A stretch of 64,000 bases of DNA, from assembly GCA_017621845.1 (NCBI GenBank), contig JAGASI010000020.1:1-64000 (forward strand), read 5' to 3'. This DNA is from Muribaculaceae bacterium. Lineage in GTDB: Bacteria > Bacteroidota > Bacteroidia > Bacteroidales > Muribaculaceae. The notes beneath the pieces are model-generated. The model was not told where the DNA came from, ran no database searches, and saw only the letters and a list, made by a program, of their open reading frames with translations. The first letter of the stretch is position 1. Each line of letters opens with the position of its first letter. This document shows positions 38,289 to 47,550 of this stretch, piece by piece. The position numbers were made by a program, and so were the translations under genes.

Positions 38289-39044
38289 ATGGGTGTAAAC
38301 ATTGGTTCTACAGCAGGATATTTTTACCTTGACTCATGGGTGTTGGCATGTGTGCTTTATCAAGGCACGGCTCGGTTCTGTTCGCGGTATTTTAATCACA
38401 GTAATGATCCGTGTGGTCGTCAGTATGACCAGATGGTACAGGCCGCACGTTCGGTTTATGCTAACATTGCCGAGGGGTCATCTCGCCATCAGACGTCAAA
38501 TGAGACAGAGATGAGGCTTGTCGATGTCGCGCGGGGGAGTGTTAATGAACTTGCCTCGGACTTTATGAATGTTTTGGTTACAATGAATCGGTGTGCGTGG
38601 AAAAACGATGATAAAAATGCCATGGCTGTGAGAAGTATAAGACTTGAACGGCCGGAAATCGGGTCGGATATAGTTCATGATGTTACTTCTCATCTGATTA
38701 CTCAGGTCAATAAATTTCAGCTCTGGTTTGATGCCGCCGATATGTCTATATCATGTAATGCGTTGCTATTGATATGTGGCCGTATAAATGCGATGCTTAC
38801 CAAACAACTGAGCAAACGACTTGAGTTGTTTAAGCAGACAGGGGGATTTACCGAGAATATGTCTCAAGAACGTCTTACAACTTTGAAATCGTTGTCACAA
38901 GATAATTCCGCTCCAAAATGTCCCAAGTGTGGAGCAATAATGTTTAAACGCATGGCACGAAAGGGAGTAAATGCAGGCAAGGAATTCTGGAGTTGTTCCA
39001 ATTTCCGTTCTACCGGGTGCTCCGGAACAAGACCGCTGTCATAA
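38289..39044 (+). CDS. Four-helix-bundle protein with topoisomerase-type zinc ribbon
   Basis: The first part of this 251-residue protein (about 15-185) resembles the S23/Avd-like four-helix-bundle family (QMVQAARSVYANIAEGSSRHQTSNETEMRLVDVARGSVNELASDF). The C-terminus (about 206-246) is a four-cysteine zinc ribbon of the topoisomerase type: CPKCGAIMFKRMARKG...FWSCSNFRSTGCSG. The combination suggests nucleic-acid binding. No reverse transcriptase or variable repeat is near, so an Avd role in a diversity-generating element is not supported. Its upstream region carries the nested inverted repeats. Confidence 0.8.
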   Translation: MGVNIGSTAGYFYLDSWVLACVLYQGTARFCSRYFNHSNDPCGRQYDQMVQAARSVYANIAEGSSRHQTSNETEMRLVDVARGSVNELASDFMNVLVTMNRCAWKNDDKNAMAVRSIRLERPEIGSDIVHDVTSHLITQVNKFQLWFDAADMSISCNALLLICGRINAMLTKQLSKRLELFKQTGGFTENMSQERLTTLKSLSQDNSAPKCPKCGAIMFKRMARKGVNAGKEFWSCSNFRSTGCSGTRPLS

Positions 39045-39092
39045 ACAAATGTTTTATAACAATGATTATTACACCGGTGTTCTGTCCGGAAA

Positions 39093-40496
39093 TCAGAACG
39101 AGAATTGGAAGAGGACATCGACGCGGTTGGCTGAGCCGTGCTCGTGGTTGAAGTTGACACGTCGACCTATCAGGTATTCGGCACCGACCTGGAGACGTGT
39201 AGTCATGTCCCAGAAAAAGTTGATGGCGGCATATTGGCCATATTTGTAATCGGTGGGAGAAACGCCGTTGCGTGGCAGGTAGCGAGAATGACCCAGGGCG
39301 ATGCATGAATAGATATTGTTGGTGAAGTTGTATTTGATACCACAGTTGAGGCCATAGGCCATCGGGGCATATAGTACACCGGGGTTGCCGGGGTCGCCTA
39401 CGAGGTCATAGTTGCCTACCGACAAGTCATTCATACAACTCGAGTAGCCGCGACCGATGTTGGCGGCGCCATAGACGGTAATCATTCTCGCCGGGGTGAA
39501 AGCAGTGGACAGTTGAGTACCCCAGCCGATTACCGATTTGTTTTTTTGAGCAATCAGGTTGCGATAGGGCAAGGTGCGTATTATGCCTGAGAGTCTCACG
39601 TGGCTGTTATGAGCCCATTGATATTGGACAAAAGCGGCATAGTCGGGCATCCAGTCGTTGATTGCTTTGGTGTTGACATTGTCACCGTCGGCCATTGTGT
39701 GAGGCAACTCGACCGAGGCTGCCAATTGCCAGCGATCTTTAAACGTGTGGGCATAGCGTATAAGCATTGCAGTGCCCGAGAGACGCCCGTTCTGACCGGC
39801 ACCATCGATAGTGGGGACGTCGGACTGGGGGTCGCAGAAAGTAGTCGAGGCATAGCCGATAGTCCAGTCAAAGATGGTAGCATAGGCCTTCTTTAGTTTG
39901 GGCGTGACGTTATTGGCTCCTGAAAAGTCAATCTGGATGTATCCGCTGATGTCACCGAGAGTCTTGTTGCGACCGATGACGCGTAAAAATATTGCTGTTC
40001 CCCCGGGAGTTCCTCCAACCCGGCGTTTTTGAGCCGGATCCTTAGGAACGGGAATCATGAATGGAACAAATCCATTGACAGGCATTGCACCGTCAAAGTC
40101 AAACCATCCTCTCATTCTCACAGCTCCGCCAATACCCAAGGCCAGTTTGGCGTCACGGCTCATCATGAGAAAGTATGGCGCCAATGGGTCCTGGAAGTGT
40201 CGGAATTGGTCGACATAGAACATCTCTATGAGATGACGCAGTGAGTCGACAGAGGCTACCGGATTTTCGCCGAAGTATACTACGCGGTGTTGGTTTTTGA
40301 GCCGCTCGGTTTTTATCTCGTCAGGTGTGAGATGGGCCAGTGAGTCCAATGTGTCACGAGATAGTTTCTCGGTGTCAGTAAAGTCGATATTATGATTTAT
40401 CGGTGAGTGGGTTGTTGAGTCAGAAGACACGGAGGCCGGGGATGAGAGGCTTGTGGCAACAATAACTGCCGACAATGTGATGTAGTGTTTAAACAT
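39093..40496 (-). CDS. DcaP-like outer-membrane porin
   Basis: This 467-residue exported protein has a signal peptide (about 1-22), a short helical segment (EIKTERLKNQHRVVYFGENPVASVDSLRHLI) and then a beta-barrel of alternating strands ending in phenylalanine (VDVLFQFSF), the usual outer-membrane insertion signal. The strand pattern and GGAVRMRGWFDFDG fit DcaP-type trimeric porins. The substrate is unknown. It is convergent with the four-helix gene and lies 53 nt downstream of the zinc-ribbon hypothetical gene. Confidence 0.82.
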   Translation of the reverse strand: MFKHYITLSAVIVATSLSSPASVSSDSTTHSPINHNIDFTDTEKLSRDTLDSLAHLTPDEIKTERLKNQHRVVYFGENPVASVDSLRHLIEMFYVDQFRHFQDPLAPYFLMMSRDAKLALGIGGAVRMRGWFDFDGAMPVNGFVPFMIPVPKDPAQKRRVGGTPGGTAIFLRVIGRNKTLGDISGYIQIDFSGANNVTPKLKKAYATIFDWTIGYASTTFCDPQSDVPTIDGAGQNGRLSGTAMLIRYAHTFKDRWQLAASVELPHTMADGDNVNTKAINDWMPDYAAFVQYQWAHNSHVRLSGIIRTLPYRNLIAQKNKSVIGWGTQLSTAFTPARMITVYGAANIGRGYSSCMNDLSVGNYDLVGDPGNPGVLYAPMAYGLNCGIKYNFTNNIYSCIALGHSRYLPRNGVSPTDYKYGQYAAINFFWDMTTRLQVGAEYLIGRRVNFNHEHGSANRVDVLFQFSF

Positions 40497-40549
40497 AGCT
40501 GTAAGGGTAATAGGTTGCTATGTTAAAAACACCTAAACGGGTGATTGGT

Positions 40550-41269
40550 TCAGTCTGTGGTCAATGGGCGCTTGTTAAGCATTTTCTCGAGGGTGTTCAC
40601 CCGGGTTTCATACTCGTCGATGATATTGTCCTGGGCTTCGGTAAGACCATATATATTGAGACCACATACCCGGCAATAATTATCATGAGCATCATTGTTG
40701 TGGCCGTTGGGACATACATAACGAGTCGTTTGGCCCAGGAGAGTGCGTGAGGTGACAATTTTCCCCACCGGGTCGGGATTACGGACAGTTGCCAGTAGAT
40801 TTTTCATGTCGGCAAGATCCCGGATGTTGTATTCGGGTTGAAAAGCTGTCAGACATTCTGTAACCCATGGCAGATTATAAGTATTCTCGTCTCCAAGAAT
40901 CTTAAGCAGTGACGGAGCATCAAACAGTTGGGCCTCGGCTATAACATCAATAGTAGCTTCGGGGCAGGACTCGATATCTCCATATACCACCTTGAGGGCA
41001 TAGTCGCGTGGCACGCTCTTGATATAGGATATAAAGTTATCGAGCGCCGCTTGATGGTAGTCACAGCGGTCTTTGTCCTCGATCATGCGCGATACCAGAT
41101 ATTTACGGTATAGTCTACTGCCTATGCCGGTCATGCGGTGCTCGATGATGTATTTCCAGTTGTCGGCCGAGGGAAAAACCTCAGGCTTGGCCAATTGGCG
41201 AGTGTAACGTTGTTTGAGGCACTCGGCTTTAAGATCATCAGCGATGATTGAAGGTGAGGGTGTATCCAT
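40550..41269 (-). CDS. Uncharacterised protein with C-terminal zinc ribbon
   Basis: I do not recognise the family of this 239-residue soluble protein. It is mostly helical, with no signal peptide or membrane helix. Near the end Cys186, His190, Cys199 and Cys202 form a compact zinc-ribbon pattern (CPNGH...YCRVCG), followed by a coiled-coil-like segment (YETRVNTLEKMLNKR). A TAATTTTG -7 element on the minus strand at 41292-41299 lies 23 nt ahead of the start. Function unknown. Confidence 0.7.
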   Translation of the reverse strand: MDTPSPSIIADDLKAECLKQRYTRQLAKPEVFPSADNWKYIIEHRMTGIGSRLYRKYLVSRMIEDKDRCDYHQAALDNFISYIKSVPRDYALKVVYGDIESCPEATIDVIAEAQLFDAPSLLKILGDENTYNLPWVTECLTAFQPEYNIRDLADMKNLLATVRNPDPVGKIVTSRTLLGQTTRYVCPNGHNNDAHDNYCRVCGLNIYGLTEAQDNIIDEYETRVNTLEKMLNKRPLTTD

Positions 41270-41447
41270 GGGGCGAAAAATATATTTTTTACAAAATTAG
41301 AAAAACGTTCCCCGGCGATTATTGCTATTAAGTTAAAAAATGTTTAAGGCAAAGTAATGAGATATATTATGTGTAACTTTAACCACTCAATTTAAATATA
41401 CTTACTTATTAAACCTCTAATTATAACACGTCTCAAGAGCTAATAAC

Positions 41448-44120
41448 ATGAAAGTAACGTTTAACATAAACTACCGCACAAACTGGGGCGAGAGTGTGTA
41501 TCTTACCGGACAGTCGGCACGTCTTGGCTCAGGAAATCTTGATGCCGCCGTGGCTATGAAGCTTGATGGAGTTGACCACTGGAGCGCTGAGTTGGATATT
41601 CCGGCCAACAGTCGTGATTTTCAGTACAGATATATCGTCAAGCATGAAAACGGAGCCGTCAAACAAGAGTGGGGCCATCCCCATGTGTTTGTACGACCGG
41701 TATCATCAACTCCTGTCGCCATCTATGACCGTTGGCAAGACCAGCCCTGGGATAAACCATATTATTCATCGGCTATCACCGACTGTATATGTATGCGCGA
41801 TAATCGTGCCGAGGGAGTCAAGCCTGCCGAAGGTCAGGTAACACTGCGTGTTACCGCCCCTATGGTCAAGGCCGACCAACAAGTTGCTGTCTGTGGATCT
41901 TCACCTATTTTGGGCGGTTGGGACCCCTCCAAGGCTCTTGTGATGAGCGATGCCACCTTCCCCGTATGGGAAATTAATTTCCCGGCCAAGGATGTCAGTG
42001 CCGGATGTGAATTCAAATTTCTCATCGTGGATAAAAAAGGTGAGGTTGTAGCTTGGGAGCTCGGCGATAACCGTGTTCTTGACGTCATACCCGTTACCGA
42101 CCGGGCAACGGTCGTTGACGGACTGAGATTGCGCAACCCTCTCACTCCCTGGCGTGGCACCGGTGTCGCTATACCGGTATTCTCGGTTAGAACCGAGGAT
42201 GATTTTGGCGTTGGTGATTTCTACTCGCTCAAGAAAATCATCGACTGGGCCGCTCTCACCGGTCAGAATTTTGTACAAATTCTACCCATCAACGATACCA
42301 CAATGACCGGCACGTGGACCGACTCTTACCCTTATAATGCCAACTCCACATTTGCGCTCCACCCCATGTATGTGCGTCTCGAAGCTGTAGGGGAACTCAA
42401 GGATGAGGCCCGTCGCAACTACTATGCCTCGCTCGCCAAGGAACTGAACGCTCTCAAGGAAGTCGACTATGAGCGTGTCAACCAAGGCAAGACCGAGTAT
42501 ATGCATGAGATTTTTGCCCAAGATGGTGCCAAGACATTGTCTTCAGCGCCTTTCAAGGCATTTATAAAAGCCAATGCGTCATGGCTGCCCAATTATGCAG
42601 CGTTCTGCGTACTACGTGACAAGTTCGGTACTCCCGACTTTAATCTCTGGGGCGAGTATAAGGACTTCACCCCCGAGACAGTCGCCAAGGTCACTGCCGA
42701 GCATCCCGATGAGATGAACTTTGTCTACTTTGTACAATATCACCTTGACCGTCAGATGCGTCATGTGCGAGACTATGCCCATTCGGTAGGAGTTGCCATC
42801 AAGGGTGATATCCCTATCGGTATCTCGCGCACGAGCGTTGATGCCTGGACCGATACCCGCCTGTTCAACATGGACTGTCAGGCCGGTGCACCACCCGATG
42901 ACTTCTCGGTGCTGGGTCAGAACTGGGGCTTCCCGACCTATAACTGGGAAGAGATGAACAAGGACGGCTTCAAATGGTGGCGTGCACGCTTCTCCAAGAT
43001 GTCGGAATACTTTGACGCCTACCGTATCGATCACGTCTTGGGCTTCTTCAGAATATGGCAAATCCCCATGGATGCCGTTCATGGCCTCTTGGGCGTATTC
43101 AACCCCGCGCTTCCCTACACTCCCGACGAGTTGAGATACAACTATGACTTCTGGTTGGATGTAGACCTCCAGACCACTCCCTATATCATGGACTGGTTCT
43201 TGGGAGACTTCTTTGGAGAGTATGTCGATGAGGCGCGCGAGCGATTCCTAGTCGATGCCGGCTATGGTCGCTATCGTCTCAAAGATGAGTTCAATACCCA
43301 GCGCAAGGTCGCCGATTACTTTGCAACTCTTGAGAAAGATGCTCACAATGACAAACTCTGTGGTGCTCTCCTGGGACTCATCGATCAGGTCCTCTTTATT
43401 GAAGATTCTGTCGAGAAAGGTAAATACCATCCGCGCATCTCGGCTCAGTTTACCTATACCTATCGTTCGTTGAATGACTATGAGCGCTGGTGCTATGACC
43501 GACTGTACAATGACTTCTTCTATCATCGTCACAATGACTTCTGGTATGGCAAGGCAATGTGGAAGCTGCCACCGTTGATTCAGGCTACCGATATGTTGAC
43601 ATGTGCCGAGGACCTTGGTATGATACCCGACTGTGTGCCGGCTGTGATGAGCGCTCTCGAGATTCTTTCTCTCGAGATACAGCGTATGCCTAAAGACCCG
43701 CGTGTCGAGTTTGGTGACACATGGCATTATCCCTACTACTCGGTATGTACCACTTCGACCCACGACATGGGCGGTATAAGACTGTGGTGGGAGCAGGACC
43801 ACGATAAAGCTCAGCACTATTACAACAATGTTCTTCATGAGGGTGGTGCAGCTCCTTTCTTTGCCGAGCCTTGGATATGTGATAAGATTGTCGACATGCA
43901 CCTCAAGTCGCCCTCGATGCTGTGTATCCTCCCCTTGCAGGATTACCTCTCGACCGACGGGGCGTTGCGTCGTCGTGACCCCAACGAGGAAGTCATCAAT
44001 GTTCCCGCCAATCCGCGTCACTACTGGCGCTATCGTATGCACCTGACCATGGAGCAACTACTGGCTGCCACCGAGTTCAACGACAACTTGCGCGACAAGA
44101 TCCACGCCGCCGGCCGTTGA
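41448..44120 (+). CDS. malQ: 4-alpha-glucanotransferase with two starch-binding domains
   Basis: MalQ transfers glucan segments between malto-oligosaccharides. The 890-residue protein has two N-terminal CBM20-type starch-binding modules (about 1-110 and 125-240, each with the VYLTG/VAVCGSSPILGGWD pattern). The GH77 catalytic domain follows at about 250-880. Catalytic residues sit in YRIDHVLGFFRIW (nucleophile Asp), CAEDLGMIP (acid/base Glu) and TSTHDM (Asp). This long DPE2-like form is usual in Bacteroidota. No signal peptide, so it acts on imported or stored glucan in the cytosol. Confidence 0.95.
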   Translation: MKVTFNINYRTNWGESVYLTGQSARLGSGNLDAAVAMKLDGVDHWSAELDIPANSRDFQYRYIVKHENGAVKQEWGHPHVFVRPVSSTPVAIYDRWQDQPWDKPYYSSAITDCICMRDNRAEGVKPAEGQVTLRVTAPMVKADQQVAVCGSSPILGGWDPSKALVMSDATFPVWEINFPAKDVSAGCEFKFLIVDKKGEVVAWELGDNRVLDVIPVTDRATVVDGLRLRNPLTPWRGTGVAIPVFSVRTEDDFGVGDFYSLKKIIDWAALTGQNFVQILPINDTTMTGTWTDSYPYNANSTFALHPMYVRLEAVGELKDEARRNYYASLAKELNALKEVDYERVNQGKTEYMHEIFAQDGAKTLSSAPFKAFIKANASWLPNYAAFCVLRDKFGTPDFNLWGEYKDFTPETVAKVTAEHPDEMNFVYFVQYHLDRQMRHVRDYAHSVGVAIKGDIPIGISRTSVDAWTDTRLFNMDCQAGAPPDDFSVLGQNWGFPTYNWEEMNKDGFKWWRARFSKMSEYFDAYRIDHVLGFFRIWQIPMDAVHGLLGVFNPALPYTPDELRYNYDFWLDVDLQTTPYIMDWFLGDFFGEYVDEARERFLVDAGYGRYRLKDEFNTQRKVADYFATLEKDAHNDKLCGALLGLIDQVLFIEDSVEKGKYHPRISAQFTYTYRSLNDYERWCYDRLYNDFFYHRHNDFWYGKAMWKLPPLIQATDMLTCAEDLGMIPDCVPAVMSALEILSLEIQRMPKDPRVEFGDTWHYPYYSVCTTSTHDMGGIRLWWEQDHDKAQHYYNNVLHEGGAAPFFAEPWICDKIVDMHLKSPSMLCILPLQDYLSTDGALRRRDPNEEVINVPANPRHYWRYRMHLTMEQLLAATEFNDNLRDKIHAAGR

Positions 44121-44142
44121 TACCGACTTTTGATAAATCACC

Positions 44143-44182
44143 AATCGGTCAATATCCCTAAACCCGGGTATTGACCGATTTT
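44143..44182 (+). terminator. Terminator after malQ
   Basis: A stem of about 15 bp with one bulged base (AATCGGTCAATATCCC and GGGTATTGACCGATT, 7-nt loop) is followed by TTTAT. It starts 23 nt after the malQ stop codon. The stretch 44183-44356 holds no gene. Confidence 0.8.
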
Positions 44183-44356
44183 ATATTGACAGATACAAGG
44201 TCGGCCTACAGTAGCGGTTGGCGTATCTCCTGAACTAATACCAATTGTAAGCATGGGAGGTTAACAAGACTCTTTTACACGATGACCTGTGGCCTGGGTC
44301 GTGGCGGATGCAATGCTGATTTTGAAATATGGGCTTGTTTTATTGAGATGCTGATG

Positions 44357-44388
44357 TTGGTGTGCTATTGGAAATTATATTATCTTTG
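44357..44388 (+). promoter_or_regulatory. Promoter of the SPFH protein gene
   Basis: TTGG at 44357-44360 and TATCTTTG at 44381-44388 are separated by 20 nt, close to the Bacteroidetes consensus. Transcription should start about 24 nt before the gene. Confidence 0.7.
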
Positions 44389-44418
44389 CAATGTGTAACT
44401 ATAAAATCAGTAAGTATT

Positions 44419-45315
44419 ATGACTGAGACTGAGAAAAATAAACATGAATATGCCTTCAAGGGCATGTGTTTCAATGGATTTGTAGGTATAGTGCTGATAT
44501 TGGCGTTTATAGGATTGGCGGCAATGATGTTTGTAGAAGATGATGACGCGTTCCATGTTACGTTGGGAGGCTTGTTTATCTTCTTGGCGGTATTCATGAT
44601 GCCGGGCTTTGCGATGCTTGAGCCTAACGAGTCGTTGGTGACATTGTTCTTCGGCAAGTATACAGGTACTATACGTCGCACCGGTTTCTTCTGGTTCATA
44701 CCTCTGTACACCAAACGTAAGGTGTCGCTGAGAGTTCGCAATCTTGACATCGAGCCTATCAAGGTGAATGACCGCACGGGCAATCCTGTCCTTATCGGCA
44801 TGGTGCTGGTATGGAAAGTCGAGGATACATATCGTGCGGTATTTGATATTGATAGTTTTGGGGGTAATTATTCGGCGGCCTATAATAATTTTGTGTCGAT
44901 TCAGGCCGACGCCGCGTTGCGAGAGGTGGCAGGTCGCTATGCATACGACTCGGACAAAGAGAGTGAGTTGACATTGCGTTCGGGTGGTGATGCTATTAAT
45001 GATATGCTCGAGCAAAAGATTAATGACCGTCTTGCCATCGCTGGTATCACTGTCGTGGAGGCCCGTATCAACTATTTGGCCTACGCACCCGAGATAGCCG
45101 CCGTGATGTTGCGCCGACAGCAGGCCGCTGCTATTATCTCGGCCCGCGAGAAAATTGTTGAGGGCGCTGTGTCAATGGTAGATATGGCCCTGCGTCGTCT
45201 CGAACAAGACCATGTGGTTGAACTCAAGGACTCGGACAAGAGTGCTATTGTCGGCAATCTGCTGATGGTGCTGTGCTCTGATGACTCGGCACGACCTGTT
45301 ATTCCGGCCAAGTAA
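44419..45315 (+). CDS. SPFH/Band-7 domain membrane protein
   Basis: The start is set at MTETEKNKHEY (298 residues) because the upstream extension overlaps the -7 region. Two membrane helices near the N-terminus (about 20-40 and 50-70) anchor an SPFH domain (LFFGKYTGTIRRTGFFWFIPLYTKRKVSLRVRNL). A helical region with APEIAAVMLRRQQAAAIISAREKIVEGAV follows, typical of stomatin/HflK-like proteins. These build membrane microdomain scaffolds and often control proteases. It is 20 nt ahead of the helicase gene. Confidence 0.9.
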   Translation: MTETEKNKHEYAFKGMCFNGFVGIVLILAFIGLAAMMFVEDDDAFHVTLGGLFIFLAVFMMPGFAMLEPNESLVTLFFGKYTGTIRRTGFFWFIPLYTKRKVSLRVRNLDIEPIKVNDRTGNPVLIGMVLVWKVEDTYRAVFDIDSFGGNYSAAYNNFVSIQADAALREVAGRYAYDSDKESELTLRSGGDAINDMLEQKINDRLAIAGITVVEARINYLAYAPEIAAVMLRRQQAAAIISAREKIVEGAVSMVDMALRRLEQDHVVELKDSDKSAIVGNLLMVLCSDDSARPVIPAK

Positions 45316-45335
45316 AACAGTTTATAACTACAAAA

Positions 45336-47459
45336 TTGATGACCCGGGAGACCAATAAAGAGACCGAGCTGGCCCGTCAGCTGATAGAAAATACAGGAGT
45401 CAATGTATTTCTAACGGGGCGTGCCGGCACGGGTAAGACGACATTCCTCAAACAGCTGTGCGCTTCATCCAACAAGCGCATGGTTGTGTTGGCGCCTACC
45501 GGTATCGCGGCCATCAATGCCGGCGGAATGACGATACACTCGTTTTTTCAGTTGCCGTTCTCGCCATATGTCCCCGGTACGGTTATTCAATCGTCAGGAC
45601 GTCGATATGATCGATTTGCTAAAGAAAAGCGTCGGTTGATACGCACGCTCGACATGATAGTCATTGACGAAATTTCGATGGTGCGTGCCGATTTGTTGGA
45701 TGCCGTGGATGCGTCGTTGCGTCGCCATCGCAATCCCCGTTTGCCCTTTGGCGGAGTGCAGTTATTGTTGATAGGAGACCTCGGCCAGCTCGCGCCGGTG
45801 GTGAAACCTGACGAATGGAAATTGTTGTCGCCTCATTATGACACGCCATATTTCTTCTCGTCATTGGCCTTGAAAGAGGCCGGCTATCAGATGGTGGAAC
45901 TTACCCATGTCTACCGCCAGCGTGACAGTCATTTTCTGGAATTGTTGAACCGCGTGCGCTCCAATACAGCCGACACCGGTACGCTTGTAGAGCTTAACCG
46001 CCGCTATATTCCAGACTTCGAGCCTGATGACGCTGAGGGATATGTGAGGCTCACCACCCACAATGACCGCGCGCGTGCTATTAACCGTGAGCGCCTTGAT
46101 GCTCTCATAACACCTGAGGTGACATATGATGCTATTGTCAAGGGCGACTTCCCCGAATCATCTTTCCCGGCTGATGAATACTTGACGCTCAAGGAGGGGG
46201 CGCGCGTGATGTTTCTGCGCAACGATAGCACTATAGGCTACTTTAACGGCATGTTGGGACGTATAGTGAGCCTTAATGATAACAATATAGAGGTCATGCC
46301 CGACGGAGGTACCGAGACCTTGACGGTAGAGCCGGTGGTGTGGGAAAATACCAAGTATTCTCTCGACCGCAAGTCGGGAAATATAGTCGAGAATGTTATC
46401 GGTACTTTTGCCCAGTATCCGCTGAGGACGGCATGGGCTATCACAATACATAAGAGCCAGGGGCTGACCTTTGAACGGGCCATCATCAACGCCTCGTCAT
46501 CATTTGCCCACGGACAAACATACGTTGCGCTCAGCCGTTGCCGCACACTCGAGGGCCTCGTGCTGGATGCTCCGCTCACAGCCCGGGCCATAATCAGCGA
46601 TGTCAATGTGGTGAATTATGTCAACGGCCAACGTGCTGCAACCATAACCGAGGACACCGTGACAGCGCTTACACGGGCCTACGGGCTACATTTGTTGGAC
46701 CTGATGTTAGGATTTGAGGACCTGAGGCGGGTATTTGATATGTTGAGGAGGATTGTCGACGAATATATGTCGCGGACATTCCCTCGGCTGGCCGGACGTT
46801 ACGCGATAGCCGACAAGTTGCTGGCCGACGATATGGAAAAGGTTGCAACGACTTTTTCGGCCTTATATCACTCCCAAGGAGGAGTCAGCGACTCTCTTGC
46901 CGAGCGTATCAAGGGAGCCTGCGGCTATTTCGGCGAAAAAGTCGAAAGCTTTGTGGCCTTGCTCAGAGATACACCCGAAGAGACAGACAACAAGGACGTT
47001 ACACATCGCTTGCTCGACGCCTTGGACGCCGTGAAGGAGTATGTTAATATCAAGCGCTATCTGTTTAAGACATTTGCTGTAGAGGATTTTGACAGCCGGA
47101 GATACCAAGAGGTGTATGCGCGTGCTTTATTGGCAATAGACAATCCCGCGGCCGCCAAAAAGAAGGCGTCATCCAAGGGCAATACTTCGTCTCGTCGCAA
47201 ACCCACCGACAAGGTGCCTGATGATGTCGTAAATCCCGCGCTTTACCTGCGGCTGGTGGCATGGCGCCGTGAATTGGCGACCCAGTTGTCTGTGCCGGCC
47301 TATGTCATCATCTCCAACCGCTCGATTGTTGAGATCTCCAATAGAATGCCACTGACGATGAGTGAACTTAAGAAAATTCCCGGCATCGGAGATGTCAAGG
47401 CCCGCAATTATGGCACCAAAATACTGCAATTGGTGATCAATGGAGATGAAAACGATTAA
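45336..47459 (+). CDS. Pif1/RecD-like helicase with HRDC domain
   Basis: This 707-residue superfamily 1B helicase has Walker A GRAGTGKTT at 28-36, Walker B MIVIDEISMV and motif III LLIGDLGQLAPV. Motif VI lies in AITIHKSQGLTFERAII with TYVALSRCRTLEGL. The C-terminus carries an HRDC domain (LRLVAWRRELATQLSVPAYVIISNRSIVEIS...ELKKIPGIGDVKARNYG), joined by a Ser/Lys/Arg-rich linker at about 600-630. It likely unwinds recombination or replication intermediates. The second Met (45339) is an equally good start. Confidence 0.92.
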   Translation: MMTRETNKETELARQLIENTGVNVFLTGRAGTGKTTFLKQLCASSNKRMVVLAPTGIAAINAGGMTIHSFFQLPFSPYVPGTVIQSSGRRYDRFAKEKRRLIRTLDMIVIDEISMVRADLLDAVDASLRRHRNPRLPFGGVQLLLIGDLGQLAPVVKPDEWKLLSPHYDTPYFFSSLALKEAGYQMVELTHVYRQRDSHFLELLNRVRSNTADTGTLVELNRRYIPDFEPDDAEGYVRLTTHNDRARAINRERLDALITPEVTYDAIVKGDFPESSFPADEYLTLKEGARVMFLRNDSTIGYFNGMLGRIVSLNDNNIEVMPDGGTETLTVEPVVWENTKYSLDRKSGNIVENVIGTFAQYPLRTAWAITIHKSQGLTFERAIINASSSFAHGQTYVALSRCRTLEGLVLDAPLTARAIISDVNVVNYVNGQRAATITEDTVTALTRAYGLHLLDLMLGFEDLRRVFDMLRRIVDEYMSRTFPRLAGRYAIADKLLADDMEKVATTFSALYHSQGGVSDSLAERIKGACGYFGEKVESFVALLRDTPEETDNKDVTHRLLDALDAVKEYVNIKRYLFKTFAVEDFDSRRYQEVYARALLAIDNPAAAKKKASSKGNTSSRRKPTDKVPDDVVNPALYLRLVAWRRELATQLSVPAYVIISNRSIVEISNRMPLTMSELKKIPGIGDVKARNYGTKILQLVINGDEND

Positions 47460-47494
47460 CTCAGCTATAATTTAATAAAATCTTAATATCATAT

Positions 47495-47545
47495 ATGACT
47501 GACGATAATAAGAAAAACGCGCTACCCATTAGTAGCCGGTGGTGA
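47495..47545 (+). pseudogene. 5' remnant of a Ser/Thr kinase gene
   Basis: The first 33 nt match the start of the Ser/Thr kinase gene at 36606 with three mismatches and encode MTDDNKKNALP against MTDDKKKNALP. The match then stops, and the frame runs on for five unrelated codons to a TGA. The remnant lies between the helicase stop codon and the phosphatase stop codon. It is best read as the residue of a second kinase gene after deletion. The upstream sequences of the two copies do not match, so it is not a simple recent duplication. Confidence 0.75.
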
Positions 47546-47550
47546 GCGGT

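Noticed and set aside
38289-39044. Accessory variability (Avd) protein of a diversity-generating retroelement
   Set aside because: No reverse transcriptase, template repeat or variable repeat was found within the window.
43248-44057. 269-codon antisense frame in malQ
   Set aside because: It lies wholly within the conserved GH77 domain on the other strand and has no family features.
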